Made by a program: the position numbers and the translations under genes
Notes under the pieces: model-generated
The model's database searches: none
What the model saw: the letters and a program-made list of their open reading frames with translations, nothing else
Told to the model about the DNA's origin: nothing
DNA from: JADJYF01 sp965278995
GTDB lineage: Bacteria; Pseudomonadota; Gammaproteobacteria; Ga0077536
Assembly (NCBI GenBank): GCA_965278995.1
Contig: OZ257136.1
Span: 806,001 to 870,000 of the forward strand
Reading direction: 5' to 3'
DNA length: 64,000 bases
Shown: positions 18,958 to 27,659 of the stretch, one piece after another
Layout: the number at the start of each line of letters is the position of its first letter
Numbering within the stretch: position 1 is the first letter of the stretch

Positions 18958-20259
18958 ATGAGAGTTGTGATGATCGGAACGGGCTATGTCGGTCTGGTTT
19001 CCGGCACCTGTTTCGCTGAATTCGGCGCCGATGTCACCTGCGTCGATGTCGATGCGGCCAAGATTGCCAAGCTCGAGTCCGGCACCATTCCCATCTACGA
19101 GCCGGGCCTCGCTGCAATGGTCGCCAGCAATGTCACGGCTGGTCGCCTCCAGTTCACGACCGACATCGGAGTTGTTGGCGGAGCCGACCTCGTGTTCATT
19201 GCCGTTGGAACGCCGAGCCGTCGCGGCGACGGATTCGCCGATCTCAGCTATGTCTACGAAGCCGCCCGTCAGATCGGTGAGAATCTGACGTCGTATACCG
19301 TCATCGTCGACAAGTCGACGGTGCCGGTAGGCACTGCGCGGAACGTCGCGCGCATCATCCGCGAAGCAAATCCGGGCGCTGATTTCGATGTTGCCTCGAA
19401 CCCCGAATTTCTGCGTGAAGGCGCAGCCCTGTCTGATTTCATGCGCCCCGATCGCGTCGTGATTGGTGTCGAGAGCGACCGCGCTGAGCAGCGTCTGCGT
19501 GAACTCTATCGGCCGCTCAATCTGCGGGAGACGCCGATACTCGTCACCAATCTCGAAAGTGCCGAACTCATCAAGTACGCCGCCAATGCGTTTCTGGCTA
19601 CCAAGATCAGTTTCATCAACGAAATTTCGACGCTCTGCGAGACGGTCGGCGCGGATGTTCACGCGGTCGCCAAAGGCATGGGCATGGATGGTCGCATCGG
19701 AGCCAAATTTCTGCATCCAGGGCCGGGTTACGGCGGCTCCTGTTTTCCCAAGGACACGCAGGCGCTGGTGCGCATTGCCCAGGAGCACGGCGTCGGGAGC
19801 CGTATAGTCGAGGCGGTGATTGAGGTCAACGCGGCACAGAAAGCCCGCATGATCAAGAAAATCCGCAATGCGCTCGGTGGCAACGAAGCGGGCAAGACAC
19901 TGGGTGTACTGGGTCTGACGTTCAAGCCCGAGACCGACGACATGCGCGACGCACCGGCTCTGTCGATATTGCCGCCGCTGATGGAAAAAGGCGCCAGCGT
20001 TCGCGCGCACGATCCGCAAGGCATGCATGAAGCCCGGCAATTGCTGCCGGCTTCAGTCCACTACTGCGATCAGATGTATGATGTGTGTACGGATGCCGAC
20101 GCCATCATCGTCCTCACTGAATGGAATGCCTATCGCGGACTCGACCTTGCGCGCGTCAAGCGCGCCATGCGTGGCAATGTCTTCGTCGATCTGCGCAATA
20201 TCTACGAGCGCGCCACGCTCGAGAGTCTCGGCTTCCAGTACTATTGCATCGGGCGCTGA
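18958..20259 (+). CDS. ugd: UDP-glucose 6-dehydrogenase
   Basis: 433 residues from the ATG at 18958. The NAD motif GTGYVGLV is at 7-14 and the catalytic C262 is in GPGYGGSCFPKDTQAL, diagnostic for UDP-glucose dehydrogenase. 'DKSTVPVGTA' and 'NPEFLREGAA' are also present. It makes UDP-glucuronate from the UDP-glucose produced by GalU at the end of the locus, feeding the 4-epimerase. A longer in-frame extension to 18823 overlaps the upstream gene and is not used. Confidence 0.93.
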   Translation: MRVVMIGTGYVGLVSGTCFAEFGADVTCVDVDAAKIAKLESGTIPIYEPGLAAMVASNVTAGRLQFTTDIGVVGGADLVFIAVGTPSRRGDGFADLSYVYEAARQIGENLTSYTVIVDKSTVPVGTARNVARIIREANPGADFDVASNPEFLREGAALSDFMRPDRVVIGVESDRAEQRLRELYRPLNLRETPILVTNLESAELIKYAANAFLATKISFINEISTLCETVGADVHAVAKGMGMDGRIGAKFLHPGPGYGGSCFPKDTQALVRIAQEHGVGSRIVEAVIEVNAAQKARMIKKIRNALGGNEAGKTLGVLGLTFKPETDDMRDAPALSILPPLMEKGASVRAHDPQGMHEARQLLPASVHYCDQMYDVCTDADAIIVLTEWNAYRGLDLARVKRAMRGNVFVDLRNIYERATLESLGFQYYCIGR

Positions 20260-20306
20260 TCGCGCCGTCAGGCTGAGATTGTCGGCCTTGAGCCGGCGCT
20301 GCTGAC

Positions 20307-21683
20307 ATGCTGTTTTCCTCACAGCCTTTCATCCTGCTGTTTCTGCCGTTGGCGCTGGTCTGTTATTACGCCGCCGGTGTTTCGCGCACGCCGCGTCTGT
20401 GTGTGCTGCTGGCGTGTTCGCTCGTTTTCTACAGCTGGTGGGACGTTCGCTTCGTGCCGTTGCTTGTCGGCACGGTGACCGTGAACTGGGGGTTGTCACG
20501 GCTGGCGCAGCGACCGGGCCGGCGTTGGCTGCTGGATGTGGCGATCGTCGGTAACCTGTTGTTGCTCGGGGCGTTCAAGTACGCCAACTTTGCTGCTGAG
20601 AACGTGCTTGGTCTGGCCGGCATCGCGTTCGAGCCCTGGACGATCATTCTGCCTCTCGGTATCAGTTTTTTTACGTTTCAGCAGATCTCCTATCTCATCG
20701 ACGTTCGGCGCGGTGAGGCTGGGAGCTACAGCCTGCTCGAGTATGGTTGTTTCATCTGTTTTTTCCCGCATCTGATTGCCGGGCCGATAGTGCGGCACAA
20801 CGAACTCATTCCCGAATTTGCGCGTCATCCGCTGCGCGATGCGAACGTCGAGATGATTGGCCGCGGGCTCGCGCTGTTCATCCTCGGCTTCGTCAAGAAA
20901 GTATTTTTTGCCGACGAACTCGCACCGATAGCGGACGCCGGCTTCGCGCTTGCGGCCGGTGCCGGGGCGCCGGGTACAGCGGCCGCCTGGCAGGGCGCAC
21001 TTGCTTACTCGTTGCAACTGTATTTCGATTTCTCGGCCTATTCGGACATGGCCATGGGTTTGTTCGGATTGTTCGGATTCGACCTGCCGCTCAATTTCAA
21101 TCGGCCTTATCGTGCGACCAGCATTCGCGACTTCTGGCGACGCTGGCATATGACCCTGTCGCGCTTTCTGCGCGACTACGTCTATATTCCGCTCGGTGGT
21201 AATCGCCATGGCGCGGTGCGCGCTTATGCCGCCGGCCTGCTCACCATGCTGTTATGTGGACTGTGGCACGGCGCGGGCTGGACTTTTGTCGCCTGGGGCG
21301 GTTTGCACGGACTGGCGGTGATTGGTAATCGGTTATGGGTGGCGACTGGCAGGCACTGCCCGGCAGTGCTTGGCTGGGTCTTGACGCTGCTGTTTGTCAT
21401 CGTCGGCTGGGTGTTGTTCCGGGCCGAGAATTTTCAGGTTGCGGCGCACATGCTCGATGCCATGGGCGGGCACGGCGGCAGTGGGCAGGCTGACCCGGAG
21501 AACTGGACCTGGGTAGCCGTGGGCTCACTGTTTGCGCTGCTCGGTCCGACCAATGCAGAGCTTTCGCAGGCGCCGTGGCTGGTACGACGCACGGTCGCGC
21601 TGGTGCTGGCAACCTTGTTTGTCGCCGCGCTGCTCCGCGTCGGGCAAGGGCGTGGCCTCGAGTTCATCTACTTCCAGTTCTGA
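20307..21683 (+). CDS. MBOAT-family membrane O-acyltransferase (AlgI-like)
   Basis: 458 residues with about 10-12 membrane helices. MBOAT hallmarks are 'LPLGISFFTFQQISYLIDV', 'DFSAYSDMAMG', 'DFWRRWHMTLSRFLRDYVYI' (H281) and 'CGLWHGAGWTFVAWGGLHG', whose H321 is the presumed catalytic histidine. AlgI-like proteins move acetyl groups across the inner membrane for polysaccharide O-acetylation. The next gene, 14 nt downstream, encodes a single-pass SGNH-like protein, as expected of an AlgI/AlgJ-type two-part system. Confidence 0.9.
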   Translation: MLFSSQPFILLFLPLALVCYYAAGVSRTPRLCVLLACSLVFYSWWDVRFVPLLVGTVTVNWGLSRLAQRPGRRWLLDVAIVGNLLLLGAFKYANFAAENVLGLAGIAFEPWTIILPLGISFFTFQQISYLIDVRRGEAGSYSLLEYGCFICFFPHLIAGPIVRHNELIPEFARHPLRDANVEMIGRGLALFILGFVKKVFFADELAPIADAGFALAAGAGAPGTAAAWQGALAYSLQLYFDFSAYSDMAMGLFGLFGFDLPLNFNRPYRATSIRDFWRRWHMTLSRFLRDYVYIPLGGNRHGAVRAYAAGLLTMLLCGLWHGAGWTFVAWGGLHGLAVIGNRLWVATGRHCPAVLGWVLTLLFVIVGWVLFRAENFQVAAHMLDAMGGHGGSGQADPENWTWVAVGSLFALLGPTNAELSQAPWLVRRTVALVLATLFVAALLRVGQGRGLEFIYFQF

Positions 21684-21697
21684 CCGGAACGAGCACC

Positions 21698-22741
21698 ATG
21701 CCTCGCTGGCCTCACTTCATCCGGACACTGCTTTTCGGCAGTCTGATACTGGCACTGGTCATCTACGCGTTCATTCTGATTCTGGATCCCTATCAGAACG
21801 TGCCGGTCTCGCCGCCACTGGCGCGCGCGCCAGTCAGCACCAATCAGCGTTTCGCTTATCCCGCGGTGGCCCGCAATCCGGATTTCGACAGCGTGATCAT
21901 TGGCACGTCGACCTCGCGACTGCTCGACCCTGAACGACTCAACGTATTGCTCGATGCGCGCTTTGCAAACCTGGCGATGAACTCGGCCACGGCGAACGAA
22001 CAGTGGCAGCTGATGGATCTGTTCGCCCGCCATCATGCGCACATCGCGAATCTTATCGTCGGCGTCGATGAGACCTGGTGCAATCGGCGCGAGCATATCG
22101 ACGATTACACGTTTCGCGAGTTTCCTCACTGGATGTTCGACGACAACCGCTGGAACGACCTCCTGTACCTGTTCAATGACAAAGCGCTGGAGAATGCAGT
22201 GCGCATGTTGGAGTTGCTGACCGGGCGGCGCGAACCTAAATATCGCAACGATGGCTATCGCGATTTCACGCTCGATTTTCACGGCCGTGACGAACGCGCC
22301 CTACAGGCCCGCCTTTATGGCGGCGCTGGGCATGACTACGCGTTGGCCGAGGTCCACCCCAGCCGCTTGCACCCCGACTGGCACTATGCGCTGCTGCCGC
22401 AACTGCTGGCCCTGGTAAAACGCGCAGGGGACGCGCACGTTGTGCTGCTGTTCCCGCCGCTGCATGCCCGTTACGTGGCGAACATCGCCGAGAACATGAG
22501 CGAATGCAAAGCGCGGATCGTCGAGGCGCTGGCTGCCCTGCCTGCGGTGGCCACGGTTGACTATCTGTTTGCCTCCCCTTTGACGAGCAACGACGATCAT
22601 TACTGGGACCCGATACATACCACCAGTGCGGTCGCACGGCTACTCGAAGTGGATCTCGCTCGCGCCCTGCGCGGCGAAACGCCAATATCGCCCTATGCGC
22701 GAACGCTGACCGCCGAATTGCGCCGGGCACCGCAGCCGTGA
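21698..22741 (+). CDS. Membrane-anchored SGNH-like protein, MBOAT partner
   Basis: 347 residues from the ATG at 21698. Residues 8-28 form one N-terminal membrane anchor (IRTLLFGSLILALVIYAFIL), which puts the rest in the periplasm. 'DSVIIGTSTSRLLDP' places S71/S73 in a block-I-like position, and D304/H307 in 'YWDPIHTT' match the DxxH of SGNH hydrolases. I infer that it accepts an acyl group from the MBOAT protein and transfers it to the glycan. The family is not one I can name. Its stop overlaps the next start (GTGA). The SGNH assignment rests on motif spacing only. Confidence 0.65.
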   Translation: MPRWPHFIRTLLFGSLILALVIYAFILILDPYQNVPVSPPLARAPVSTNQRFAYPAVARNPDFDSVIIGTSTSRLLDPERLNVLLDARFANLAMNSATANEQWQLMDLFARHHAHIANLIVGVDETWCNRREHIDDYTFREFPHWMFDDNRWNDLLYLFNDKALENAVRMLELLTGRREPKYRNDGYRDFTLDFHGRDERALQARLYGGAGHDYALAEVHPSRLHPDWHYALLPQLLALVKRAGDAHVVLLFPPLHARYVANIAENMSECKARIVEALAALPAVATVDYLFASPLTSNDDHYWDPIHTTSAVARLLEVDLARALRGETPISPYARTLTAELRRAPQP

Positions 22742-23232
22742 ATGACGCCGGATCCTGGTATCTGTTGCAGACCAAGGCGCGCCAGGAACGCGTCGCCGAA
22801 GAGAATCTGGTGCGTCAGGGTTATGCCACCTGGCTGCCTCGCCTGCGCTTGCGCGCTCGCCGCGGTCCGCGCATCGAGGCGCTGTTTCCCGGCTATCTGT
22901 TTGTGCGCCTGCATCCGCATCAGGATAATTTCGGCCCGATACGTTCGACTATTGGCGTCTTGCGCCTGGTGCAGTTCGGCGCCGATTACGCGCGCGTACC
23001 GGAAGCGCTGGTGGTGGATCTCCAGGCCGCAGCCGATGCCGACGGTGTGTGTGACGCCGTCCCGGTCAGTCTCCGACCCGGCGATACTGTGCAAATCGTC
23101 GAGGGCGCACTCAGCGGGTATACCGCCATCGTGCAGAGTGTCCGCGGTCGCGAACGCATCGCGCTGCTGCTCGACATCACCGGGCGCCATGTCAATGTTC
23201 TTGCCAGGCAGAATTCATTGCAGATGCGTTGA
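22738..23232 (+). CDS. NusG/RfaH-like transcription antiterminator
   Basis: 164 residues with a GTG start overlapping the upstream stop. The NGN domain is clear: 'SWYLLQTKARQERVAEENL', then 'ALFPGYLFVRL' and 'STIGVLRLVQFG'. A KOW-like C-terminal part reads 'LRPGDTVQIVEGALSGYTAI'. The family rides on RNA polymerase and suppresses pausing and termination; RfaH-like specialised paralogues usually serve long surface-polysaccharide or secretion operons. Its location inside this locus suggests it regulates the locus, possibly its own second half. Two hairpins directly follow (23263-23320). This is a specialised paralogue because it lies in this operon and not beside secE. Confidence 0.88.
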   Translation: MNDAGSWYLLQTKARQERVAEENLVRQGYATWLPRLRLRARRGPRIEALFPGYLFVRLHPHQDNFGPIRSTIGVLRLVQFGADYARVPEALVVDLQAAADADGVCDAVPVSLRPGDTVQIVEGALSGYTAIVQSVRGRERIALLLDITGRHVNVLARQNSLQMR

Positions 23233-23262
23233 GTAGCAGGTCCGGTTTGGGGCCGCCATACT

Positions 23263-23298
23263 GCATGTGGTATGTTCAATGTGTGAACATACTCATGC
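23263..23298. promoter_or_regulatory. Extended inverted repeat after the RfaH-like gene
   Basis: GTATGTTCA (23270-23278) and TGAACATAC (23284-23292) are perfect 9-nt arms around a 5-nt loop; outer GCATG/CATGC arms extend the dyad to 23263-23298. No T-tract follows. It could be an operator or an RNA pause or terminator hairpin in the only sizeable gap between rfaH-like and GT genes. Confidence 0.5.
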
Positions 23299-23303
23299 TA
23301 GAT

Positions 23304-23320
23304 TTCGTTCTGATAACGAA
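23304..23320 (+). promoter_or_regulatory. Second short hairpin before GT4 gene
   Basis: TTCGTT and AACGAA are 6-nt arms around CTGAT, starting 6 nt after the previous dyad and ending 9 nt before the GT4 start codon. In RNA it could mask the ribosome binding site; no obvious Shine-Dalgarno is present at this start. Confidence 0.35.
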
Positions 23321-23329
23321 CACAGCCAC

Positions 23330-24487
23330 ATGAAACCCGACCGCGAATCCGCCTCGACGCCAGTGCGACTGGTGTTGCTGATCCGGTCGTTGGGTCGAGG
23401 CGGTGCCGAGCGGCAACTGCTCTCGCTCGCGGCTGGACTTGCCGAACGTCATGAGGTCACGATTGTGACGTTCTACGCTGTCGACAATGCGCTCGCGGCC
23501 GAACGCCATCCGGCAGTCGGCTGGCAGGTGATCGGCAAGCGCAGCCGCTGGGATGTGCTCGGCTTTGCGTTCAATGCCATCCGTGCATTCCGCTCGCTGA
23601 AGCCTGATCTGGTCTACGCCTTTCTCAGTACCGCCTCGCTTGTTTCGCTGCTTGCCCGGGTTGCCAGGCCGCAGGTCAAACTGGTTTGGGGGCTGCGCAC
23701 CTCGTACATGGATTTCTCCCGTTTCGATCGCTTGTCGCGCTGGGCCAGAATGTTGGAATGCCGGCTCTGCCGCACTGCCGATTTGCTGATTGCGAACGCT
23801 GAAGCCGGCCGGGTACAGGCACTGCGTGAAGGGTTCCGGCCACGCCGGCTGGAGGTTGTGCCAAATGGCATCGACACGCAGCAGTTTCGCCCGGATGACG
23901 CTGCGCGCGCACGCGTACGCGGCGAGTTCGGACTGGCCGATACCACACCGACCATCGGTATCGTAGCGCGATTCGATCCGATGAAAGGACTGGATACGTT
24001 CATCGACGCAGTGGCGCTCTGCATTGACGCCGGACAGCCGTGGTATTTCGTCATAGTCGGTACCGGCGATGATTATTATCGCGCTCGGCTGGTCGAGGTT
24101 GCGCGCGAACGTGCACTCGGTGAGCGGTTGCTGTGGTACGACGGCAGCGCGGGCGCTGCGCATATGTACCCGGCATTCGATGTCATGACCTCGGCTTCGC
24201 GTGGCGAAGGATTTTCCAATGTCATTGCCGAAGCCATGGCATGTGCCGTGCCTTGTGTGGTGACGGATGTCGGTGTTTCGGCCGAACTCGTCGGCGAGAC
24301 CGGGCGGGCGGTACCGCCCGACGATGCAGCCGCAATGGCGCGTGCCTGGGCGGACCTGCTCGAGATGCCTGTCGCCGAGCGTGTGGCGCTGGGCGCGCGG
24401 GCACGCGAGCGGGTCGTCCAGAATTACAGCGTCCCGCACATGGTCGCAGCGACCGAGTCGCTCCTGCTGAACGTGCTTGACTCGTGA
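23330..24487 (+). CDS. Glycosyltransferase family 4 (GT-B)
   Basis: 385 residues from the ATG at 23330. The N-terminal acceptor-domain motif 'RSLGRGGAERQLLSLAAGL' and the C-terminal donor-site 'ASRGEGFSNVIAEAMACAVP' (E-x7-E) identify a retaining GT4 enzyme. It transfers a sugar from a nucleotide donor at the cytoplasmic side of the membrane; donor and acceptor are unknown. An upstream in-frame start at 23267 would run through the dyad and adds no family-like sequence. Its stop overlaps the next start. Confidence 0.87.
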   Translation: MKPDRESASTPVRLVLLIRSLGRGGAERQLLSLAAGLAERHEVTIVTFYAVDNALAAERHPAVGWQVIGKRSRWDVLGFAFNAIRAFRSLKPDLVYAFLSTASLVSLLARVARPQVKLVWGLRTSYMDFSRFDRLSRWARMLECRLCRTADLLIANAEAGRVQALREGFRPRRLEVVPNGIDTQQFRPDDAARARVRGEFGLADTTPTIGIVARFDPMKGLDTFIDAVALCIDAGQPWYFVIVGTGDDYYRARLVEVARERALGERLLWYDGSAGAAHMYPAFDVMTSASRGEGFSNVIAEAMACAVPCVVTDVGVSAELVGETGRAVPPDDAAAMARAWADLLEMPVAERVALGARARERVVQNYSVPHMVAATESLLLNVLDS

Positions 24488-25650
24488 ACATGACGGCGCC
24501 TGCGTCTGCATCTCCGGCCAGCGTGCGGGTCGCTTATCTCATTACCGATCTCGATATCGGTGGTGCCGAAAACATGCTCGTCAAGCTGGTGACAGCGCTG
24601 GCCCCGGCATTCGAACAACAGGTCATCTGCATGAGCGGTCGCGGCAGTCTCGGTAATGAACTGACGGCCGCAGGCGTGCCGGTAGTTTCACTCGACCTGC
24701 CCCGCGGGCGTGCCGGAATTACCGAGCTGGCAGGCCTGGTACGAGCCTGGCGCGCGTTACGCCAGTTCCGTCCGCAGGTGCTGCAGACCTGGCTGTATCA
24801 TGCCGATCTGCTCGGTAGCATGCTGGCGCCGTTCTGCGGCGCGCCCGCGCTGTGTTGGAACCTGCGCACAGCGGACATGCAACTCGCGCATTACAATCCG
24901 TTGACGCGATATGTGCGTGGTGCGCTAGCCATGATCTCGCGCTGGCCCGCCGCCGTGGTGGCGAACAGCGAAGCCGGCCTGGCCGCTCATCGTGCGTTCG
25001 GCTACACCCCGCGGGCCTGGCACGTGATTCCAAACGGGTTCGACCTGCAGCGGTTCCGGCCCGACGCGGACGCACGGCAGGCATTGCGGACACGTCTTGG
25101 ACTGTCGCCGTCGACGCCGCTGCTCGGCATGGTTGCGCGCGTCGATCCGGCCAAGGATCATCTCGGGCTTCTCGACGCCTTGGTCCAACTGGGCCGCGAT
25201 GACGTGCACTGCGTGCTGGTCGGCGCCGGCGTACTGCAACTGGCAGACGCTGTCGCCATGCGTCACCTCGCCGCGCGCGTGCATCTCGTCGATGTCTGTA
25301 CCGATATCGCTGCTGTCTATGCCGGACTTGACCTCGCCGTGCTCAGTTCGGCATTTGGCGAAGCGTTTCCGAACGTGCTCGGTGAAGCGATGGCCTGTGC
25401 TGTGCCTTGCATAGTTACCGATGTCGGCGACGTGCGCGACATCGTTGGCGATACCGGCATAGTGGTGCCACGCAGTGATCCGGCAGCACTTGCGCAGGCC
25501 CTGACCGCGGCACTGGCTTGGTCAGATGACGAACGCGCGCGTCGTGGACTGGCGGCACGGACACGCATCGAGCACGCTTACACCATCGATGCCGTTGCTG
25601 CTCGTTACGCGCGTCTGTATCGCGAACTGGCGGCGTTGCGATCCATATGA
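24484..25650 (+). CDS. Glycosyltransferase family 4 (GT-B)
   Basis: 388 residues with a GTG start coupled to the upstream stop (GTGA); ATG at 24490 is an alternative. 'ITDLDIGGAENMLVKLVTAL' is the GT4 N-terminal glycine loop, and 'SAFGEAFPNVLGEAMACAVP' is the E-x7-E donor site. It is similar in architecture to the preceding gene, suggesting a paralogous pair assembling consecutive linkages. The linkage made is unknown. Confidence 0.88.
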   Translation: MNMTAPASASPASVRVAYLITDLDIGGAENMLVKLVTALAPAFEQQVICMSGRGSLGNELTAAGVPVVSLDLPRGRAGITELAGLVRAWRALRQFRPQVLQTWLYHADLLGSMLAPFCGAPALCWNLRTADMQLAHYNPLTRYVRGALAMISRWPAAVVANSEAGLAAHRAFGYTPRAWHVIPNGFDLQRFRPDADARQALRTRLGLSPSTPLLGMVARVDPAKDHLGLLDALVQLGRDDVHCVLVGAGVLQLADAVAMRHLAARVHLVDVCTDIAAVYAGLDLAVLSSAFGEAFPNVLGEAMACAVPCIVTDVGDVRDIVGDTGIVVPRSDPAALAQALTAALAWSDDERARRGLAARTRIEHAYTIDAVAARYARLYRELAALRSI

Positions 25651-25690
25651 CCAGGGCCCTTAGCTTCAATCCGACGAGAGTGAAACGAAC

Positions 25691-27646
25691 ATGTGTGGCA
25701 TAGCCGGCTTTCTGCGCCTGACGCCGCTCGCTGACGGGGTGCCATTCGAGCGCCGAGTGCGAGCGATGAGTGATGCGCTGGTGCATCGCGGGCCGGACGC
25801 CGACGGCGTATGGTGCAGCGCTGAGGAGGGCGTCGCTCTCGGTCATCGGCGTCTGTCGATCATTGATCTGTCGCCGGCAGGAGCGCAGCCGATGCATTCG
25901 CATTGCCGACGATTCGTGCTGGTTTTCAACGGCGAAATCTACAACTTCAAGGAGCTCCGCGAGACGCTCACCGCAGCCGGCACAGGTTTCAATGGTCATT
26001 CCGATACCGAAGTTTTGCTCGAAGGCTTCGTGCATTGGGGTGTCGAACAGACCTTGGCGCGCGCCAACGGCATGTTCGCGATTGCGCTGTGGGATCGCCG
26101 TGAGCGTGTGCTGCATCTGGCGCGCGATCGTTTCGGTGAAAAGCCGCTGTACTACGGCTGGCACGACGGCACCCTGCTGTTTGCCTCGGAGCTGAAAGCG
26201 TTCCGCGCCTGGCCAGATTTTCAACCAGCCATCGCACGCGACGCGCTGACGCTTTATCTACGGCACAACTACATTCCTGAGCCCCACTGCATCTTCGAGG
26301 GTTACTACAAGTTGTTGCCCGGCACGCGGCTCAGTGTGCGACCGGGTGAGTCGCGCAATGTGGCACCCGTATCGTACTGGACGCTGGCCGAAGCGATAGC
26401 ACGCGGCGACCGCAATCAATATACCGGTACGCCGGCCGAGGCGGTGACGGCGCTCGATCGCGCACTGTCACGCGCTGTCGGTCTGCGGATGGTTGCTGAT
26501 GTGCCCCTCGGCGCATTCCTGTCCGGTGGTATCGATTCCTCCACGGTCGTTGCACTGATGCAGGCGCAAAGCGCGCGCCCGGTGCGAACGTTCAGTATCG
26601 GCTTCACCATTGAGGCCTACGACGAAGCGCCGCATGCGCGCGCTGTCGCCGCGCATCTCGGCACTGACCATACCGAACTCTATGTGAGTCCGGAGGAAAC
26701 GCAGGCCGTTATCCCCGATCTGGCGGTGATGTATGACGAACCGTTCGCCGATTCCTCGCAAATCCCGACGTTTCTGGTCTCACGTCTCGCACGCCAACAC
26801 GTCACCGTCGCCATGTCGGGCGATGCTGGCGACGAATTGTTCGCAGGGTATACGCGATACACGCTGGCAATTGCGCTGTGGGCTCGCGTTCAACGACTGC
26901 CACTCGCACTGAGAACGTCGGCGTCATGGGTACTGCGCGCGATCGCGCCGACGCGCTGGGACCGTCTGTTCAGCACACTCGCACCCCTGTTGCCGGCGCG
27001 TGCGCGACAGCCGATGGCCGGCGACAAGTTGCACAAGCTGGCCAATCTGCTCGCTATCAGCGATCCGATAGCGATGTACTGGCGCCTGATTTCGTTGTGG
27101 AGTGAGCCAGCGCGTGTCGTCATCGGTGCGCCCGAACCGGCCAGCATCATGGCGCTCGCGGCCAACGCGCCGGCGGATCTCTCGCAGGTCGAGCGTATGA
27201 TGTATCTCGATACGCTGCACTATCTGCCCGGTGACATCCTCGCCAAGGTTGATCGTGCAAGCATGGCAGTCAGTCTCGAAGCGCGAGTGCCGCTGCTCGA
27301 TCACGAAGTTGTCGAGCTGGCGTGGTCGTTGCCGGAGTCATTTAAACTTCGCGATGGTGTGGGCAAGTGGCCATTGCGCGAAGTACTGGCGCGCTACGTG
27401 CCGCGGGCGTTGTTCGAACGCCCGAAAATGGGCTTCGGCATTCCGATAGATGCGTGGTTGCGCGGCCCGTTGCGCGCCTGGGCCGAGGATCTGCTGGCTG
27501 AGAGCCGACTGCGTGAGGCAGGCTATTTTGAACCCGCCGCAGTGCGCGGCGCATGGCAGGCGCATCTTGCTGGCGGCGAGAATCTGCAGTACCACCTGTG
27601 GGGGATCCTGATGTTCGAAGCCTGGCGCGCACGATGGCAGACGTGA
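25691..27646 (+). CDS. asnB: Asparagine-synthase-like glutamine amidotransferase
   Basis: 651 residues. MCGIAGF gives the Cys2 nucleophile of a class II glutaminase. 'LVHRGPDADG', 'RLSIIDLSPAGAQPM' and 'FNGEIYNF' complete the glutaminase half. The PP-loop SGGIDSS is at 278-284, and the C-terminal synthetase half is intact. In polysaccharide loci such enzymes can amidate a uronic acid (compare WbpS in uronamide O-antigens) rather than make free asparagine; that reading is favoured here by the TviB/WbpO-type dehydrogenase, but remains inference. It lies between GT4 genes with short spacers and GAGAG upstream of the start. Confidence 0.88.
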   Translation: MCGIAGFLRLTPLADGVPFERRVRAMSDALVHRGPDADGVWCSAEEGVALGHRRLSIIDLSPAGAQPMHSHCRRFVLVFNGEIYNFKELRETLTAAGTGFNGHSDTEVLLEGFVHWGVEQTLARANGMFAIALWDRRERVLHLARDRFGEKPLYYGWHDGTLLFASELKAFRAWPDFQPAIARDALTLYLRHNYIPEPHCIFEGYYKLLPGTRLSVRPGESRNVAPVSYWTLAEAIARGDRNQYTGTPAEAVTALDRALSRAVGLRMVADVPLGAFLSGGIDSSTVVALMQAQSARPVRTFSIGFTIEAYDEAPHARAVAAHLGTDHTELYVSPEETQAVIPDLAVMYDEPFADSSQIPTFLVSRLARQHVTVAMSGDAGDELFAGYTRYTLAIALWARVQRLPLALRTSASWVLRAIAPTRWDRLFSTLAPLLPARARQPMAGDKLHKLANLLAISDPIAMYWRLISLWSEPARVVIGAPEPASIMALAANAPADLSQVERMMYLDTLHYLPGDILAKVDRASMAVSLEARVPLLDHEVVELAWSLPESFKLRDGVGKWPLREVLARYVPRALFERPKMGFGIPIDAWLRGPLRAWAEDLLAESRLREAGYFEPAAVRGAWQAHLAGGENLQYHLWGILMFEAWRARWQT

Positions 27647-27659
27647 GCGTGGTGCCGCG

